Shown here: positions 1 through 11,036 of the stretch, piece after piece | How the letters are laid out: every line of letters starts with the position of its first letter | How positions within the stretch are numbered: the first letter of the stretch is position 1 | Source of the DNA: Ricinus communis | Taxonomy: Eukaryota > Streptophyta > Magnoliopsida > Malpighiales > Euphorbiaceae | Reading direction: 5' to 3' | DNA length: 64,000 nt | Assembly: GCF_019578655.1 (NCBI RefSeq) | Contig: NC_063256.1 | Location: 18,551,012 to 18,615,011 of the forward strand | The notes under the pieces: generated by a model | Told to the model about the DNA's origin: nothing | What the model saw: the letters and a program-made list of their open reading frames with translations, nothing else | The model's database searches: none | Program-made: the position numbers and the translations under genes

Positions 1-3000
1 GATTATTTGGTTGCATGCAGTTTCTAAGGTGCAAAATCCCTCATTCCATAAGAGAAAGAAACTAGAAACTAAATACAAATTAATAAATAAAGGAAGATGA
101 ATAAACTAAAGTCGAATCAAGAACTAGAGAGGAGTTGACTGGTCAACCGTAGTCCTAGATTCTATGAGCCACCTTAACGAAGATAAGGAGATATTCGTCT
201 GGGCCTACCTAATAACACTCTGACCTAAATTACTTCATTGTATGAGTCCCTCTTGATGATCAAGCAAAGCATCAACGCCACCGGCCAAGCTTGTCAATTG
301 CCTTCTTATGATTCGTTACGCTAATCTTTATGCCATCAGGAGTCCTCGTGCCTAGAGGAGCAAGGAATAATAGAGATCCTAATAGTCCTAAATTTGGCCC
401 TCGATTCTCGTCGTTCCCTTCTTCCTCCAAAAGATTCGACCGAGATAATTCGAGAATGATATCACTACTCGATCAACCGATTTCATTTCATTCGAGAATG
501 ATATTAATACTCGATCAACTAATTTAATTTCCTCGCATTTTTCCCAGCAATGGATCTACGTCTATGCTTGCCGCTTACATGAGCTTTCACTCGACACTCG
601 TGCTTATGCTCCCCAAATAGAACCAAACCATCATATTAAACAAAGATTAGAAAGAGAGGCACAAAAGAAACGAAAGAAATTGCAAGTTCTTTGTTCTCCT
701 CTGTACGGCTGGGTGTAAGGATCAAATTGAATTGATTTAGATACTAGGGTAGACAACAAACACAAAAGAAAGGAAGGACGTGAGCGATAAGTCTATTTAG
801 ACACTAGGGTAGACAAAGAACACAAAAGAAAGGAAGGATACTCATGCTTATGCTCCCCAAATATAACCAAACCATCATACTAAACAAAGATTAGAAAGAG
901 AGGCACAAAAGAAAGGAAAGAAATAGCAAGTTCTTTGTTCTTCTCCATACGGCTGGGCATAAAGATCAAATCGAATTGATTTAGACACTAGGGTAGACAA
1001 AGAACACAAAAGAAAGGAAGGGCATGAGCTATAAGTCTATGTTTGCGAGGACGACTCGTGATTAGCTCGCAAAGTTCTTGAAAGAACCCATAACTTGATT
1101 TCCCATAAGGTAGGAAACTGAAATAGTATGCTCATTAGCCTCAAGTATTCGGATGCATGCGGTTTTTATGGTGTGAAATCCCTCAATCCATAAGAAAAAG
1201 AAACTAGAAGCTAAATACGAATCAATAAAAAAAGAAGGATGAATAAACTAAAGTCAAATCAAGAACTAGACAGGAGTTGACTGGTCAACCATAGTCCTAA
1301 TTCTCCGAGCCAGCTTAACGAAAATAAGGAGAAATTCGGGAGGGCCTACCTAGTAACACTACGACCCAAATTACTTCATTATATGCGTCCCATACATCAA
1401 AACAGTTGTGCTTCTGCTTGTATTACACTTGGATTGATTGAATACAACATGATTTATCCCTTTCGCACATCGATTTATGTCTCGTCTCACTTAATGATCA
1501 AGCAAAGCATCAACGCCACTGGGCAAGCTTGTCAACTGCCTTCTCATGATTCTTTGCGCTAATCCTTGTGCCATCAGGAGTCCTCGTGCCGAGAGGAATA
1601 AGGAATGATGGCGATCCCAATGGTCCAAGTCTTGAATTTGGGCGTGCCTCGATTCTCGTCGTTCCCTCCTTCCTCCAAAAGATTCGATTGAGATCATTCA
1701 ACAATGATACCAATGCTCGATCAATTGATTTCATTTCATCTGAGAATGATACCAATACTCGATCAACTAATTTAATTTCCTTGCATTTGTCTAAGTAATG
1801 GATCTGTGCTTATGCTTGTCGTTTACACGCGCTTTCGCTCGACACTCGTGCTTATGCTCCCCAAATAAAACTAACCCATCATAATAAATAAAGATTAGAA
1901 AGAGAGGCACAAAAAAAAGGAAAGAAATTGCAAGTTCTTTGTTCTTCTACGTACGGTTGGGCGTAAGGATCAAATCGAATTGATTTAGACACTAGGGTAG
2001 ACAAAGAACGCAAAAGAAAGGAAGGACACGAGCAATAAGTCTTAAATATTCGGTTGTTTTTTATTTCCTACAAGGTAGAAAACTGAAATAGTATGCTCAG
2101 CAGCCTCAAATATTCGATTGCATGCGATTTTTATGGTGCAAAATCCCTCATTCTATAAGAGAAAGAAACTAGAAGCTAAATACAAATTAATAAATAAATA
2201 AACATGAATAAACTAAAGTCAAATCAAGAACAAGAGAGGAGTTGACTGGCAATCGTAGTCCTAGATTCTATGAGCCAGCTTAACGAAAATAAGGAATAAT
2301 TCGTGTAGGCTTACCTAATAAACTCTAACACAAATTACTTCATTGTATGCATCCCAGACATCAAAACGGTCGAGTTCCTGATTGTGTTACAGTTGGATTA
2401 ATCGAAAATAACATGATTTCTCCCTTTCGCATGTGGATTTACATCTCGTCCCGCTTGATGATCAAGCAACGCATCCATGCTACCGTCCAAGATTGTCAGC
2501 TACCTTTTCATGATTCCCTATGCTAATCCTTGTGCCATCAGGAGTCCTCGTGCCAAGAGGAACAAAGAATGATGGAGATCCCAATGGTTGATGTCCTGAA
2601 TTTGGGCACGCCTCGATTCTCATCGTTCACTCCTTCCTCCAAAAGATTCGACCGAGAAAATTTGAGAATGATATCAATGCTCGATCAACTGATTTCATTT
2701 CATTCGAGAATGATATCAATGCTCGATCAACTGATTTCATTTCATTCGAGAATGATATCAATGCTCGATCAACTGATTTCATCTCATTTGAGAATAATAC
2801 AAATACTTGATCAGCTAATATAATTTCTTTACATTTGTCTAAGCAATGGATCTATGCATATGCTTGCCCTTACATGTGCTTTCACTCGACACTCGTGCTT
2901 ATGGTCCCTACATAAAACCAACCCATCATACTAAATAAAGATTAGAAATAGAGGTACAAAAGAAAGGAAAGAAATCGCAAGTTCTTTGTTCTTCTCTATA

Positions 3001-4791
3001 CGGCTGGGCGTAAGGATCAAATCAAATTTATTTAAACACTAGGGTATTCAAAGAAAATAAAAGAAAGGAAGGACGTGAGCAATAAGTCTATTTTTTCCAA
3101 GGGCGAGTTATGATTAGCTTGCAAAGTTCTTGAAAGAACCCATAACTTGATTTCCCACAAGGTTGAAAACTAAAATAGTATGCTCATTAGCCTCAAGTAT
3201 TCGGTTGCATGCAGTTTTTACGGTGCGAAATCCCTCAATCCATAAGAAAAAGAAACTAGAAACTAAATATGAATTAATAAATAAAGAAAGATGAATAAAC
3301 TAAAGTGAAATCAAGAACTATAGGGGAGTTGATTGGTCAACCGTAGTCTTAGATTCTGTGAGCCAGCTTAACGAAAACAAGGAGAAATTGGTGTGGGCCT
3401 ATCTAATAACACTCTGACCCAGACATCAAAGCGGTCGCGTTCCTGCTTGTATTACGCTTGGATTAATTGAAAACAACATGATTTCTCCCTTTCGCACGTG
3501 GATTTATGTCTCGTCCTGCTAGATGATCAAGCAAAGCATCAACGCCACTAGCCAAGCTTGTCAACTACCTTTTCATGACTCTTTATGCTAATCCTTGTGC
3601 CATTAGGAATCCTCGTGCCGAGAGGAATAAGGAATGATGGAGATCCCATTGTCCAAGTCCTGAATTTGAGCCTGCCTCGATTCTCATCATTCCCTCCTTC
3701 CTCCAAAAGATACGACTGAGATCATTTAAGAATGATATCAATTCTCGATCAACTTATTCCATTTCATTCGAGAATAATATCAATACTCGATTAACTAATT
3801 TAATTTCCTTGCATTTGTCCAAGCAATAGATCTGTGCCTATGCTTGTCGCTTACAAGCGCTTCCACTCGACACTCGTGCTTATGCTCCATAAATAGAACC
3901 AAACCATCATACTAAACAAAGATTTGAAATAGAGGCACAAAAGAAAGGAAAGAAATCGCAGGTTCTTTGTTCTTCTTTGTAGGGCTGGGCGTAAGGATCA
4001 AATCGAATTGATTTAGACACTAGGGTAGACAAAGAACACAATAAAGAAAGGAAGGACACAAGCAGTAAGTCTAGTTTTTATAAGGGCGAGTCGTGATTAG
4101 CTCGCAAAGTAATTGAAAGAACCCATAACTTGATTTTCCACAAGGTAGAAAATTGAAATCGTATGCTCATTAGCCTCAAGTATTCAGTTGCATGAGGTTT
4201 TTATGGTGCGAAATCCCTCATTCCATAAGAAAAAGAAACTAGAAGCTAAATACGAATTAATAAATAATAAAAAATGAATAAACTAAAGTCAAATTATGAA
4301 CCAGAGAGGAGTTGACTAGTTAACCGTAGTCCTAGATTCTATGAGCCAGCTTAACGAAAATAAGGAAAAATTTGTGTGGGTCTACCTAATAACACTCCGA
4401 CCCAAATTACCTCATTGTATATGTCCCATATGATTTCTCCTTTATGCGAATGGATTTAAGTCTTGTCCCGCTTGATGATCAAGCAAAGTATCAACGCCAC
4501 CGGCCAAGCTTGTTAACTGCCTTCTCATGATTCCTTACAGTAATCCTTGTGCCATCAGGAGTCCTGGTGCTGAGAGGAACAAGGAATGATGGAGATCCTA
4601 ATGGTCCATGTCTTGAATTTGGGCGCGCCTCGATTCTCGTTGTTCACTCCTTTCTCTAAAAGGTTCGTCCGAGATTATTCGAGAATGATATCAATGCTCG
4701 ATCGACTGATTTCATTTCATTCAAGAATGATATCAATACTCGATCAACTCATTTAATTTCCTCGCATTTGTCCAAGCAATGGATGGCCTAT
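1..4791 (+). repeat. sat1 satellite array I (about 1-kb monomers)
   Basis: About four and a half degenerate copies of one monomer run head to tail. Each can be anchored on the TTGCATGC...TTTTTATGGTGC block near 9, 1151, 2108, 3205 and 4187, giving spacings of roughly 960 to 1140 bp. Every monomer has the same order: an AT-rich part (AATTAATAAATAAAGAAAG), GGAGTTGACTGGTCAACC, ATGATCAAGCAAAGCATCAA, GTCCTCGTGCCGAGAGGAA, a 42-bp subrepeat, CACTCGACACTCGTGCTTATG, and TTGATTTAGACACTAGGGTA. Small ORFs of 60 to 97 codons recur at the same monomer position but are broken differently from copy to copy, so I do not call them genes. The array ends at the LTR of element E. Confidence 0.93.
2655..2822 (+). 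repeat. Expanded 42-bp subrepeat inside a sat1 monomer
   Basis: The unit TCGAGAATGATATCAATGCT followed by CGATCAACTGATTTCATTTC is 42 bp long. Most sat1 monomers carry two copies; this one carries about four, the last degenerate. Because 42 is divisible by three, the ORF crossing it stays open and encodes a 14-residue repeat. This is a local copy-number change within the satellite, probably by slippage or unequal exchange. Confidence 0.85.
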
Positions 4792-5482
4792 TGTTATGAA
4801 CCTATATTAATAGGTTATACGAACCCCTTTTCAATTACGAGCCCGTATAACACTAACATACAAACCCTATAGCAAATTGAATTCAAACCCTAGGATCAAC
4901 TCTAAATCAGATTATGAATGATCAATTAAGAATTAGAACCTAAAGGAAATCAAGCCTTTAAACCCTAACCCTAGCACGCCATAAAGATGGATCAAATCTT
5001 TGATAAGTGTTAAATGCATTCAACAAGAATACAAGAATTCAAGCAAGGTTGAATAAATAAAGATCAATTTAATTATCATCCCAATCAATTCAGCTAGGGT
5101 TAACAAACCCTAGAAGACAACTTAAATATGAAAAGACTAAAATATCACTTCACTAAACAAAGTTCATTCTATTTTAAGTTCATAGGCCATGGATTTCGGC
5201 CTTGCCTTATTCTCTTTGGATTTGAACTTTAATAAGATTGTATGGGTCCAATCTTGATGCTCTCCAATGGTTGTGGGCCTTGGACCTTCAAATGGACTTT
5301 CTTTGTTGGCCCATGCTTGGAAGAAGCCATTTAAGGATTGATGTAGCTTCTTGGCTCTACACCTTGTTATTGGACCTTGTGGCAAGTGCAGGCCATCATT
5401 GACAATCCTAGCATTCCTTGTTTGTTGGTCCTCTTCATCAAGCCTATTATTTTTATGCTTTAAGCTTGATCTATATATAACA
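4792..5482 (-). repeat. 3' LTR of element E
   Basis: The LTR is bounded on the plus strand by TGTTATGAACC and TATATATAACA, so both ends carry the inverted repeat TGTTAT/ATAACA. It is 691 bp. On the minus strand a purine-rich tract (AATGAATGAGGGAA) lies immediately upstream, as expected for a polypurine tract next to a 3' LTR. The LTR contains the block CACGCCATAAAG...GATAAGTGTTAAATGCATTC, which has counterparts in the LTRs of elements C and D, so these are related families. The last part of pol extends into it. Confidence 0.85.
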
Positions 5483-5934
5483 TTCCCTCATTCATTAGGA
5501 TGATTCGTCCTCGAATCAAACTCAATCTAATCACCTACATCGAAAGGAGTTAAATCAGTCACATTGAATGTACCACTTACATTATACTCACCTTGTAAAT
5601 CGATCTTGTAGGCATTATCATTGATTCGTTCCACCACTTGAAATGAACCAGCACCTCTTGGACTCGACTTCGATTTCCTTTAATTTGGAAACCTTTCCTT
5701 TCGAAGATGAACCCAAACTCAATCACCAGGCTTGAACACAACCAACCATCTCCCCTTGTTCACCCTCTCGGCTGTCCTTGTATTTTGCTTATTAATCCTT
5801 TCCTTCAGTTGCTTGTGCATGGTCTTTACCCAATCTACCTTAGAAACGCCATCATCACTCACAAGATTATTATTAGGAATAGGAATAAAATCAATAGCAG
5901 TCAAAGAATTAAAACCATAGACTATCTCAAATGA
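5164..5934 (-). pseudogene. Integrase C-terminus and pol tail of element E (decayed)
   Basis: The region encodes the C-terminal DNA-binding part of the integrase and the end of the polyprotein. On the minus strand 5904-5719 reads KQLKERINKQNT...GRWLVVFKPGD, matching the conserved stretch before the GPY/F module of gypsy integrases. Residues typical of that module (FQVVERINDNAYKIDL) follow near 5650-5600, and FNVTDLTPFDVGD near 5540. The final segment, 5385-5164, reads MPQGPITRCRAKKLHQSLNG, a basic tail common at the end of pol in this group. It lies inside the 3' LTR. Stops and frame changes separate the pieces. Confidence 0.75.
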
Positions 5935-6000
5935 TGAAGTATGTGTAGTGCTATGAACAACTCTATTATATGCAAACTCAACATAGGGTAATAAATCCTC

Positions 6001-6933
6001 CTAAGACTTAAGATTCCTAGAAATTAAAGCACGAAGCAACTTCACCTTAGTTCTATTAACTACCTCAGTTTGGCCATCTATTTGGGGATGACAAGTAGTA
6101 GAAAACAATAGCTTAGTACCTAATTTAGCCCAAAAATGACTCAAAAACTTCACATCCCTATCACTAACAATAGTTCTAGGTATACCATGCAAACGCACAA
6201 CTTCCTGAAAGAACAAATTAGCAATATGACATGTATCATCTGTTTTATGACAAGGAATGAAATGAGCCATCTTACTAAAATGATCCACAATAATAAAAAT
6301 GCTATCTCTACCTTTCCTAGTTCTAGGCAATCCAAGCATAAAATCCATAGATAAGTCAACCCATGGTATTTTAGGAACAGGTAAAGGTTCATACAAACCA
6401 TGGGGTTTTAATTTAGACTTAGCCTGCATGCATATAACACATTTGCTACAAACATTTTGAACATTGCGTTTCATACCAGGCCAAAAGAAATGATCACATA
6501 AAATAGAATAAGTCTTATCAACCCTAAAGTGACCCATCAAACCACCCCCATATGCCTCATTAATCAATAACACACGCAAAGAATTGTGAGGCACACACAA
6601 CCTGTTCTTTTTAAACAAATACCCATCAAAGACATAAAAGGCATCAAATGCATTCCCATCAATACAAGTACTATACACTTTACCAAAATAAGCTTCATCT
6701 ATATACAACTCTTTTGTATACTCAAAACCCAATAACTTAGAATCAAGAGTATTAAATAGTGCATCAGCAACCACATTATCCTTACCGTTCTTGTACTTGA
6801 TCACATATGGAAATATTTCTATGAATTCCATCCACTTTGTATGTCTTCTATTCAGCTTATCTTGCCCTCTTAGATGCTTTAAGGATTCATGATTGTGTAT
6901 AACAAATTCTTTGGCCACAGGTAATGCTGCCAT
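6001..6933 (-). pseudogene. Integrase core of element E
   Basis: An open stretch of 310 codons on the minus strand. It begins in the RNase H tail (VADAL), then an HHCC zinc-binding region: [18 protein letters not shown] followed by [12 protein letters not shown]. The DDE catalytic core follows: first Asp in [12 protein letters not shown], second in [15 protein letters not shown], and Glu in DGQTEVVNR. Spacing fits retroviral-type integrases, which join the cDNA ends to host DNA in the nucleus. The frame ends at [12 protein letters not shown] and the C-terminal domain continues only after a break. It overlaps the RNase H frame by about 55 bp in a different phase, so a frameshift separates them. 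The core residues look intact, but the polyprotein as a whole is not. Confidence 0.85.
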
Positions 6934-7289
6934 GTTTGAAGTGCATGGACCAAAGCAAACAACTCCTTGTCGTATATAGGATAGTTCAAGGCTGCTCCAT
7001 TCAATTTCTCACTAAAGAAACATATAGGTCGCCCCCCATGCATCAAAACAGCCCCAATTCCAGCACCACTAGCATCAGATTCAATCTCAAAAGTCTTATC
7101 AGAGTTGGGCAAAACTAGCAAAGGTGCATTGCACAATTTATCCTTAAGAAAATTAAAAGCATGTTCTTGTGCATCACCCCAATGGAATATAACATTCTTT
7201 TTTACTAGTTCATTCAAGGGTGCAGCAATGGTGATAAAGTCCTTAATAAACCTCCTATAAAAACCAGCCAAACCATGAAAACTCCTCAC
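6879..7289 (-). pseudogene. RNase H domain of element E
   Basis: An open segment of 136 codons that continues the RT thumb ([17 protein letters not shown], then [18 protein letters not shown]) into RNase H. Visible signatures are [14 protein letters not shown], which holds the first catalytic Asp; [19 protein letters not shown], with the catalytic Glu; and [12 protein letters not shown]. The next frame holds [11 protein letters not shown], where the usual FTDH-type Asp appears changed to Asn. In an intact element this domain degrades the RNA strand of the RNA/DNA hybrid during reverse transcription. The N-terminal end abuts the RT frame at a stop near 7290, and the C-terminal part has shifted into the integrase frame. 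Confidence 0.82.
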
Positions 7290-8081
7290 TTAACTCACAT
7301 TAGTAGGTTTCAGCCATTCTTGAATAGCCTTTACCTTTTCAATGTCCACCTCCACACCATGCATACTAACAAAAAAACCAAGAAAATTGATGCTATCTAA
7401 ACAAAAACTACACTTTTTAAGATTAGCATAAAGCTTCTCTTTTCGAAGAACATCTAAAATAGCCCTAACATGCATGACATGTTCATTTAATGACCTAGAA
7501 TAAATCAAAATGTCATCAAAGTATACAACCACATATTTACAAAGAATCTCATGCAGGACATGGTTCATTAATCTCATGAAAGTACTAGGTGCATTTGTAA
7601 GTCCAAAAGGCATGACCAACCACTCAAACAACCCATACTTGGTCTTAAATGCAGTTTTCCATTTATCACCTGATTTCATTTTAATTTGATGGTATCCACT
7701 ACGCAAATCAATGTTAGTAAATACACATGCACCATGCAACTCATCAAGCATATCATCGAACCTAGGAATAGGATGACGATACTTTACCATTATTTTATTG
7801 ATTGCATGGCAGTCCACACACATTCTCCATGTTCCATCTTTCTTGGGTACCAAAATTACTAGAACCGCACATGGACTTAAGCTTTCCCTCACATACCCAT
7901 TCGACATTAGCTCATCGACTTGTCTTTGGAGCTTTTTTGTCTCTTCTGGATTGCTTTTATAGGCTGGTCTATTTGGTATGGCAGCCCCTGGCACGAAGTC
8001 TATTTGATGTTCTATTCCTCTTTCAGGTGGTAAACTACTCGGCATCTCTTCAGGAAACACATCATCAAACTCCTGCAACAA
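7290..8081 (-). pseudogene. Reverse transcriptase domain of element E
   Basis: 263 codons without a stop cover RT from LLQEFDDVFPEEMP and GIEHQIDFVPGA, through VPKKDGTWRMCVDCHAIN, FTNIDLRSGYHQIK, KTKYGLFEWLVMPFGLTNAP, and the active site YVVVYFDDILIYS, to NFLGFFVSMHGVEVD. The two active-site Asp residues are present. The order and wording match plant Ty3/gypsy RT. In the intact polyprotein the protease linker would lie directly upstream, but here an inserted solo LTR (8098-8904) intervenes. The frame stops at KPTNVS just before the RNase H connection. It is a fragment of a defective element, although the RT core itself looks well preserved. Confidence 0.88.
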
Positions 8082-8097
8082 ATCAACAAACTCTCTT

Positions 8098-8904
8098 TAA
8101 TATGAATCAAGGCTACCATAAGATTCCATTGCAAAGGCATGAATCAAAAGGTCCAAAATAGAAATGCAACTCATGCATGAAAACAAGAGTCCAACCTTAT
8201 AATGAAGCATTCAGTCCATTTTGAAGAATAAAAGCCATTCGACTATGATTAGGCCTTTGGACTTAATTCATATTTATATGGGTTCTTATCTTTTGGTTTT
8301 TAGCTTAAGTAATTGTTTTAGTTTATTTTTATTTAATTAAGGATTATTTTATTAGGTGTGAGTTATATGTGTGTTGTGTGGAGTTACAAATTAGTGCACA
8401 TGTTTAGTTGTCATTTGCGAGTTACAAAATGAGTGCCATTAATGTAAAAGGCAGCCATTTTTAATGAGTTTTAAGGGAAACTAAAGGGGAAAACATGGGA
8501 AAGCTCAAAAGATATCCATTTAGGTTTCTTTGTCTTGTTTTGGCTATAAATATCAAAGCCAAATTCATTTATAAAATTGATAATCTTTTTTTGCTCTTTG
8601 TGAGTGTTTTTACTTAAATTCTTGTATGAACTGTGAACTTATCAAACTATTTTTTAGTTTGTGGCATTCTCTAACCAAAATCTTGTGTTTGATTCTTAAC
8701 TTATCAAATCATACTTGGTTTGTGGCGTTTGGAGCTGAATTCAAGTGCTAGTTTCATTGTTGGAACTAGTTTTCCCTAACTTCACTTGAGGAGATCCTTG
8801 GGTTTTAGAATCATCTTGATTTGAGGTGTTTTCTTGCATTTCATATGTATCATAACTCATTAGTTATTGGGGTGTATGGTTGCTAGGATGATGATTTCCT
8901 ATCA
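8098..8904 (+). mobile_element. Solo LTR inserted in element E, target duplication CTCTT
   Basis: An 807-bp non-coding segment splits the pol of element E between the protease linker (…DLALPR) and LLQEFDDVF. It is flanked by a perfect 5-bp repeat, CTCTT at 8093-8097 and 8905-8909. Its ends are TAATATG and CCTATCA, close to the inverted pair TGATAGG/CCTATCA, with the 5' TG decayed to TA. A TATA-like box sits at 8544. These are hallmarks of an LTR left after recombination between two LTRs. I could not match it to another LTR in the window; the termini resemble those of A and B, but the interior looks different. Confidence 0.75.
8544..8552 (+). promoter_or_regulatory. TATA-like box in the solo LTR
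   Basis: CTATAAATA lies 447 bp into the solo LTR, a reasonable place for the U3 core promoter. It supports a plus-strand orientation for this LTR, opposite to element E. Confidence 0.5.
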
Positions 8905-8909
8905 CTCTT

Positions 8910-9237
8910 GGCAAGGCAAGATCAAGTGCATTAGTAGTGTTCAAGCAAACATCTTTACAAGTAATAAAAAACACTACTCTATTAGTATGCAATGCATGTC
9001 TAATATCACTTTCCCTAGCCAATAAACTACCCTTTTTCACCTTGGGTTTCTCACTACGCTCAATGCCACTATCCTTACCACTTTTAGGTGGTACAAGTAT
9101 GTTCTTTGCATTTTCAGCCTCTACTCTCTCTTTTTCTATCTTACATTGATCATCATACACTTTCTTGGGACAAAGAGGTGTTAGGGTAACTTTCCTCCCA
9201 TCTTCACAAATGAATACCTATTAAAAAAGCCATCATG
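8910..9237 (-). pseudogene. Protease-RT linker of element E
   Basis: On the minus strand this reads VYDDQCKIEKERVEAENAKN, then KKGSLLARESDIRHALHTNR and CKDVCLNTTNALDLALPR. This lysine- and glutamate-rich spacer between protease and RT is typical of this plant gypsy group (compare the ARESEIRRAL-type wording known from related polyproteins). The same linker occurs in non-autonomous element C (VYEDQYKMERMRVEAQ, near 41740-41690). It is cut by the solo LTR at its C-terminal end. Confidence 0.75.
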
Positions 9238-9558
9238 TCAGACTTTTCTATCAAATTGCCATGGTCTACCTAACAGGATATGTCCAGCATGCATTGGTAC
9301 TACATCACATAACACCTCATCAGCATATCTACCAATTTGAAATGACACTACAACCTGTTTATTTACTTTCATTTCACCATAATTATTTAACCAAAGCAAT
9401 CTATAAGGTCTAGGATGAGGAATCAATTTCAAACCCAATTTTTCAACCATGGACACACTAGCAACATTTGTGCAACTACCACTATCAATAATAAGGTTGC
9501 AAGTCTTACCTTGTACATGGCATCTACTGTGAAATATGTTGTCTCTTTGCTGCTCCAT
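9238..9558 (-). pseudogene. Aspartic protease domain of element E
   Basis: A 106-codon open stretch begins MEQQRDNIFHSRCHVQGKTC and continues LIIDSGSCTNVASVSMVEKL, with the retropepsin motif DSG intact. It then reads GRYADEVLCDVVPMHAGHIL and LLGRPWQFDRKV, the hydrophobic-LLGRPW block that closes the fold. This domain would cut the polyprotein. The frame breaks after FDRKV, where related element C continues AVHDGFLNRYSFVEDGRKVT. It overlaps the upstream zinc-knuckle frame in another phase, showing a frameshift between gag and protease. Confidence 0.82.
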
Positions 9559-9840
9559 ATTATCTTCATCCTTGATATGTTATTAAGTGTGCGTCTTACC
9601 ACTAAGAGCTCTCCTTTTATGGGCCCTTCAATGCCATCATCACTACTCTCTTGCTCTTGTTGCATCTCTTCCCCTTCACTCTCACCTTCAGTCTCAATAT
9701 CTTCATAATCTGAAGCAATCATTGTCCTTCTGTTTGGACATTGAGATGTAATGTGTCTGCTGCGTAAGCACTTAAAACACTTGATGTCTTGGTTTATTTG
9801 CTTTATGTCTTTGGTGTCATTGCTCCAGTTCGGTTTGGTA
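9429..9840 (-). pseudogene. Gag C-terminus with CCHC zinc knuckle (element E)
   Basis: Reading from about 9840 downward, the translation gives NWSNDTKDIKQINQ, then the knuckle CFKCLRSRHITSQC (C-x2-C-x4-H-x4-C), then PNRRTMIASDYEDIETEGES and a glutamate-rich stretch EGEEMQQEQESSDDG. A CCHC knuckle followed by an acidic spacer before protease is the usual gag end in plant gypsy elements and binds the genomic RNA. The rest of gag is absent because element A abuts here. Confidence 0.78.
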
Positions 9841-9867
9841 TTGGAATTAGTTCCCCAATTCGGTTTA

Positions 9868-11036
9868 ATTGACAGGTCAGAAGTGCGGAAAGTGAAGTCT
9901 TCTTTTGAGGACCCCCAGGCCTTAGAATTGAAATAAGCTGCCTAAGCACTTAAGCTATGGATTCTTAGATGAGGAAGAAAAGTTACTGGTGATTATTGCA
10001 GCAGATTTAACACCTGAGGAGCGAGCAAAAACTCTAGATGCGCTCAAGAGGTATAAGAAGGCCTTCGCCTACAAGATTGCTAATATTCCCGGGATCAACC
10101 CTAGTTTCTGTTCTCACAAGATTCTTATGTAGGATAGCTATAGAGTAGTAGTTCAGCCACAGAGGCAGCTTAATCCGAACATGAAGGGAGTAGTGAAAAA
10201 AAAGGTAATTAAGCTCCTAGATGCAGGATTAATTTACCCTATTTCTGATAATTCTTGGGTGAGCCCTGTGCGGGTTGTGCCGAAGAAAGGAGGCATGACA
10301 GTAATTCAAAATGAGCAGGATAAGCTGATACCTACACATACTGTAATAGGATTCCGAGTCTGCATCGATTATAGGAGGCTTAATGATGCAACTCGGAAGG
10401 ATCACTTCCCTCTTCCTTTCATTCATCAGATGTTAGAAAGATTGGTAGGACATATGTTTTACTGTTTCCTTGATGGTTTTTCACGATATTTTCATATCCC
10501 AATTGCACTTGAACACTAAGAGAAGACAACTTTCACCTGCCCCTACGGGACATTCGCTTATAGACGGATGCCTTTTGGCCTATGCAATGTGCCGGCTATG
10601 TTTCAGAGGTGTATGATGGCCATTTTTTATGATATGATTGAGGAGTCGATGGAGGTATTTATGGATGACTTCTCTGTTTTTGGTAACTCATTATCTCACT
10701 GTTTGGCAAATCTAGAACGCATGTTAGCTAGGTGCATTGAGGCTAACTTGGTGCTAAATTGGGAAAAGTGTCATTTTATGGTGAGAGAGGGAATCATTCT
10801 AGGGCATAAGATTTCACATGTGGGGATGGAAGTCGATAGAGCTAAAATAGAAACAATATCTAAGCTACCACCCCCTAGTTCTGTTAGGGCTGTTAGGAGT
10901 TTCGTAGGCCATGCTGGATTTTATAGAAGATTTATTAGAAATCTCTCTGAAATTGCTAAGCCTCTTACTCAATTACTAGTTAAGGACCTTTCGTTTTCAA
11001 TGATGCATGTGTATCTTCTTTTGAGTTATTAAAGAA
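9868..11036 (+). pseudogene. Reverse transcriptase region of element A
   Basis: The segment opens with RSEVRKVKSSFEDP, the protease-RT linker, then LSYGFLDEEEK after a shift. The RT proper is in pieces. The first, 10181-10519, reads VKLLDAGLIYPISDNSWVSP-like, VCIDYRRLNDATRKDHFPLP and FCFLDGFSRYFHIPIA, ending in a stop where the copy-B consensus would continue. The second, 10568-11032, reads MPFGLCNVPAMFQRCMMAIF with active site FMDDFSVFGNS and [15 protein letters not shown] small deletion near 10986, relative to element B, shifts the frame. The FMDD catalytic box is kept. It is a clear Athila/Tat-type RT, non-functional because of the stop and the shift. Confidence 0.88.

Larger units (their letters stand above)
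4792..9867 (-). mobile_element. Element E: truncated Ty3/gypsy LTR retrotransposon (minus strand)
   Basis: Read on the minus strand the order is gag zinc knuckle, aspartic protease, linker, reverse transcriptase, RNase H, integrase, 3' LTR, which is the Ty3/gypsy order. The RT motif YFDDIL and the GPITR..AKK tail resemble Reina-like or chromovirus-type plant elements. No chromodomain was identified. The 5' LTR and most of gag are missing: the element stops at about 9867, where Athila-like element A begins in the opposite orientation. The other edge is clean, TGTTATGAACC at 4792 in sat1, with CCTAT beside it as a possible target duplication. An 807-bp solo LTR interrupts the pol region. Frames are broken at several places, so it is not autonomous. 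Confidence 0.9.
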
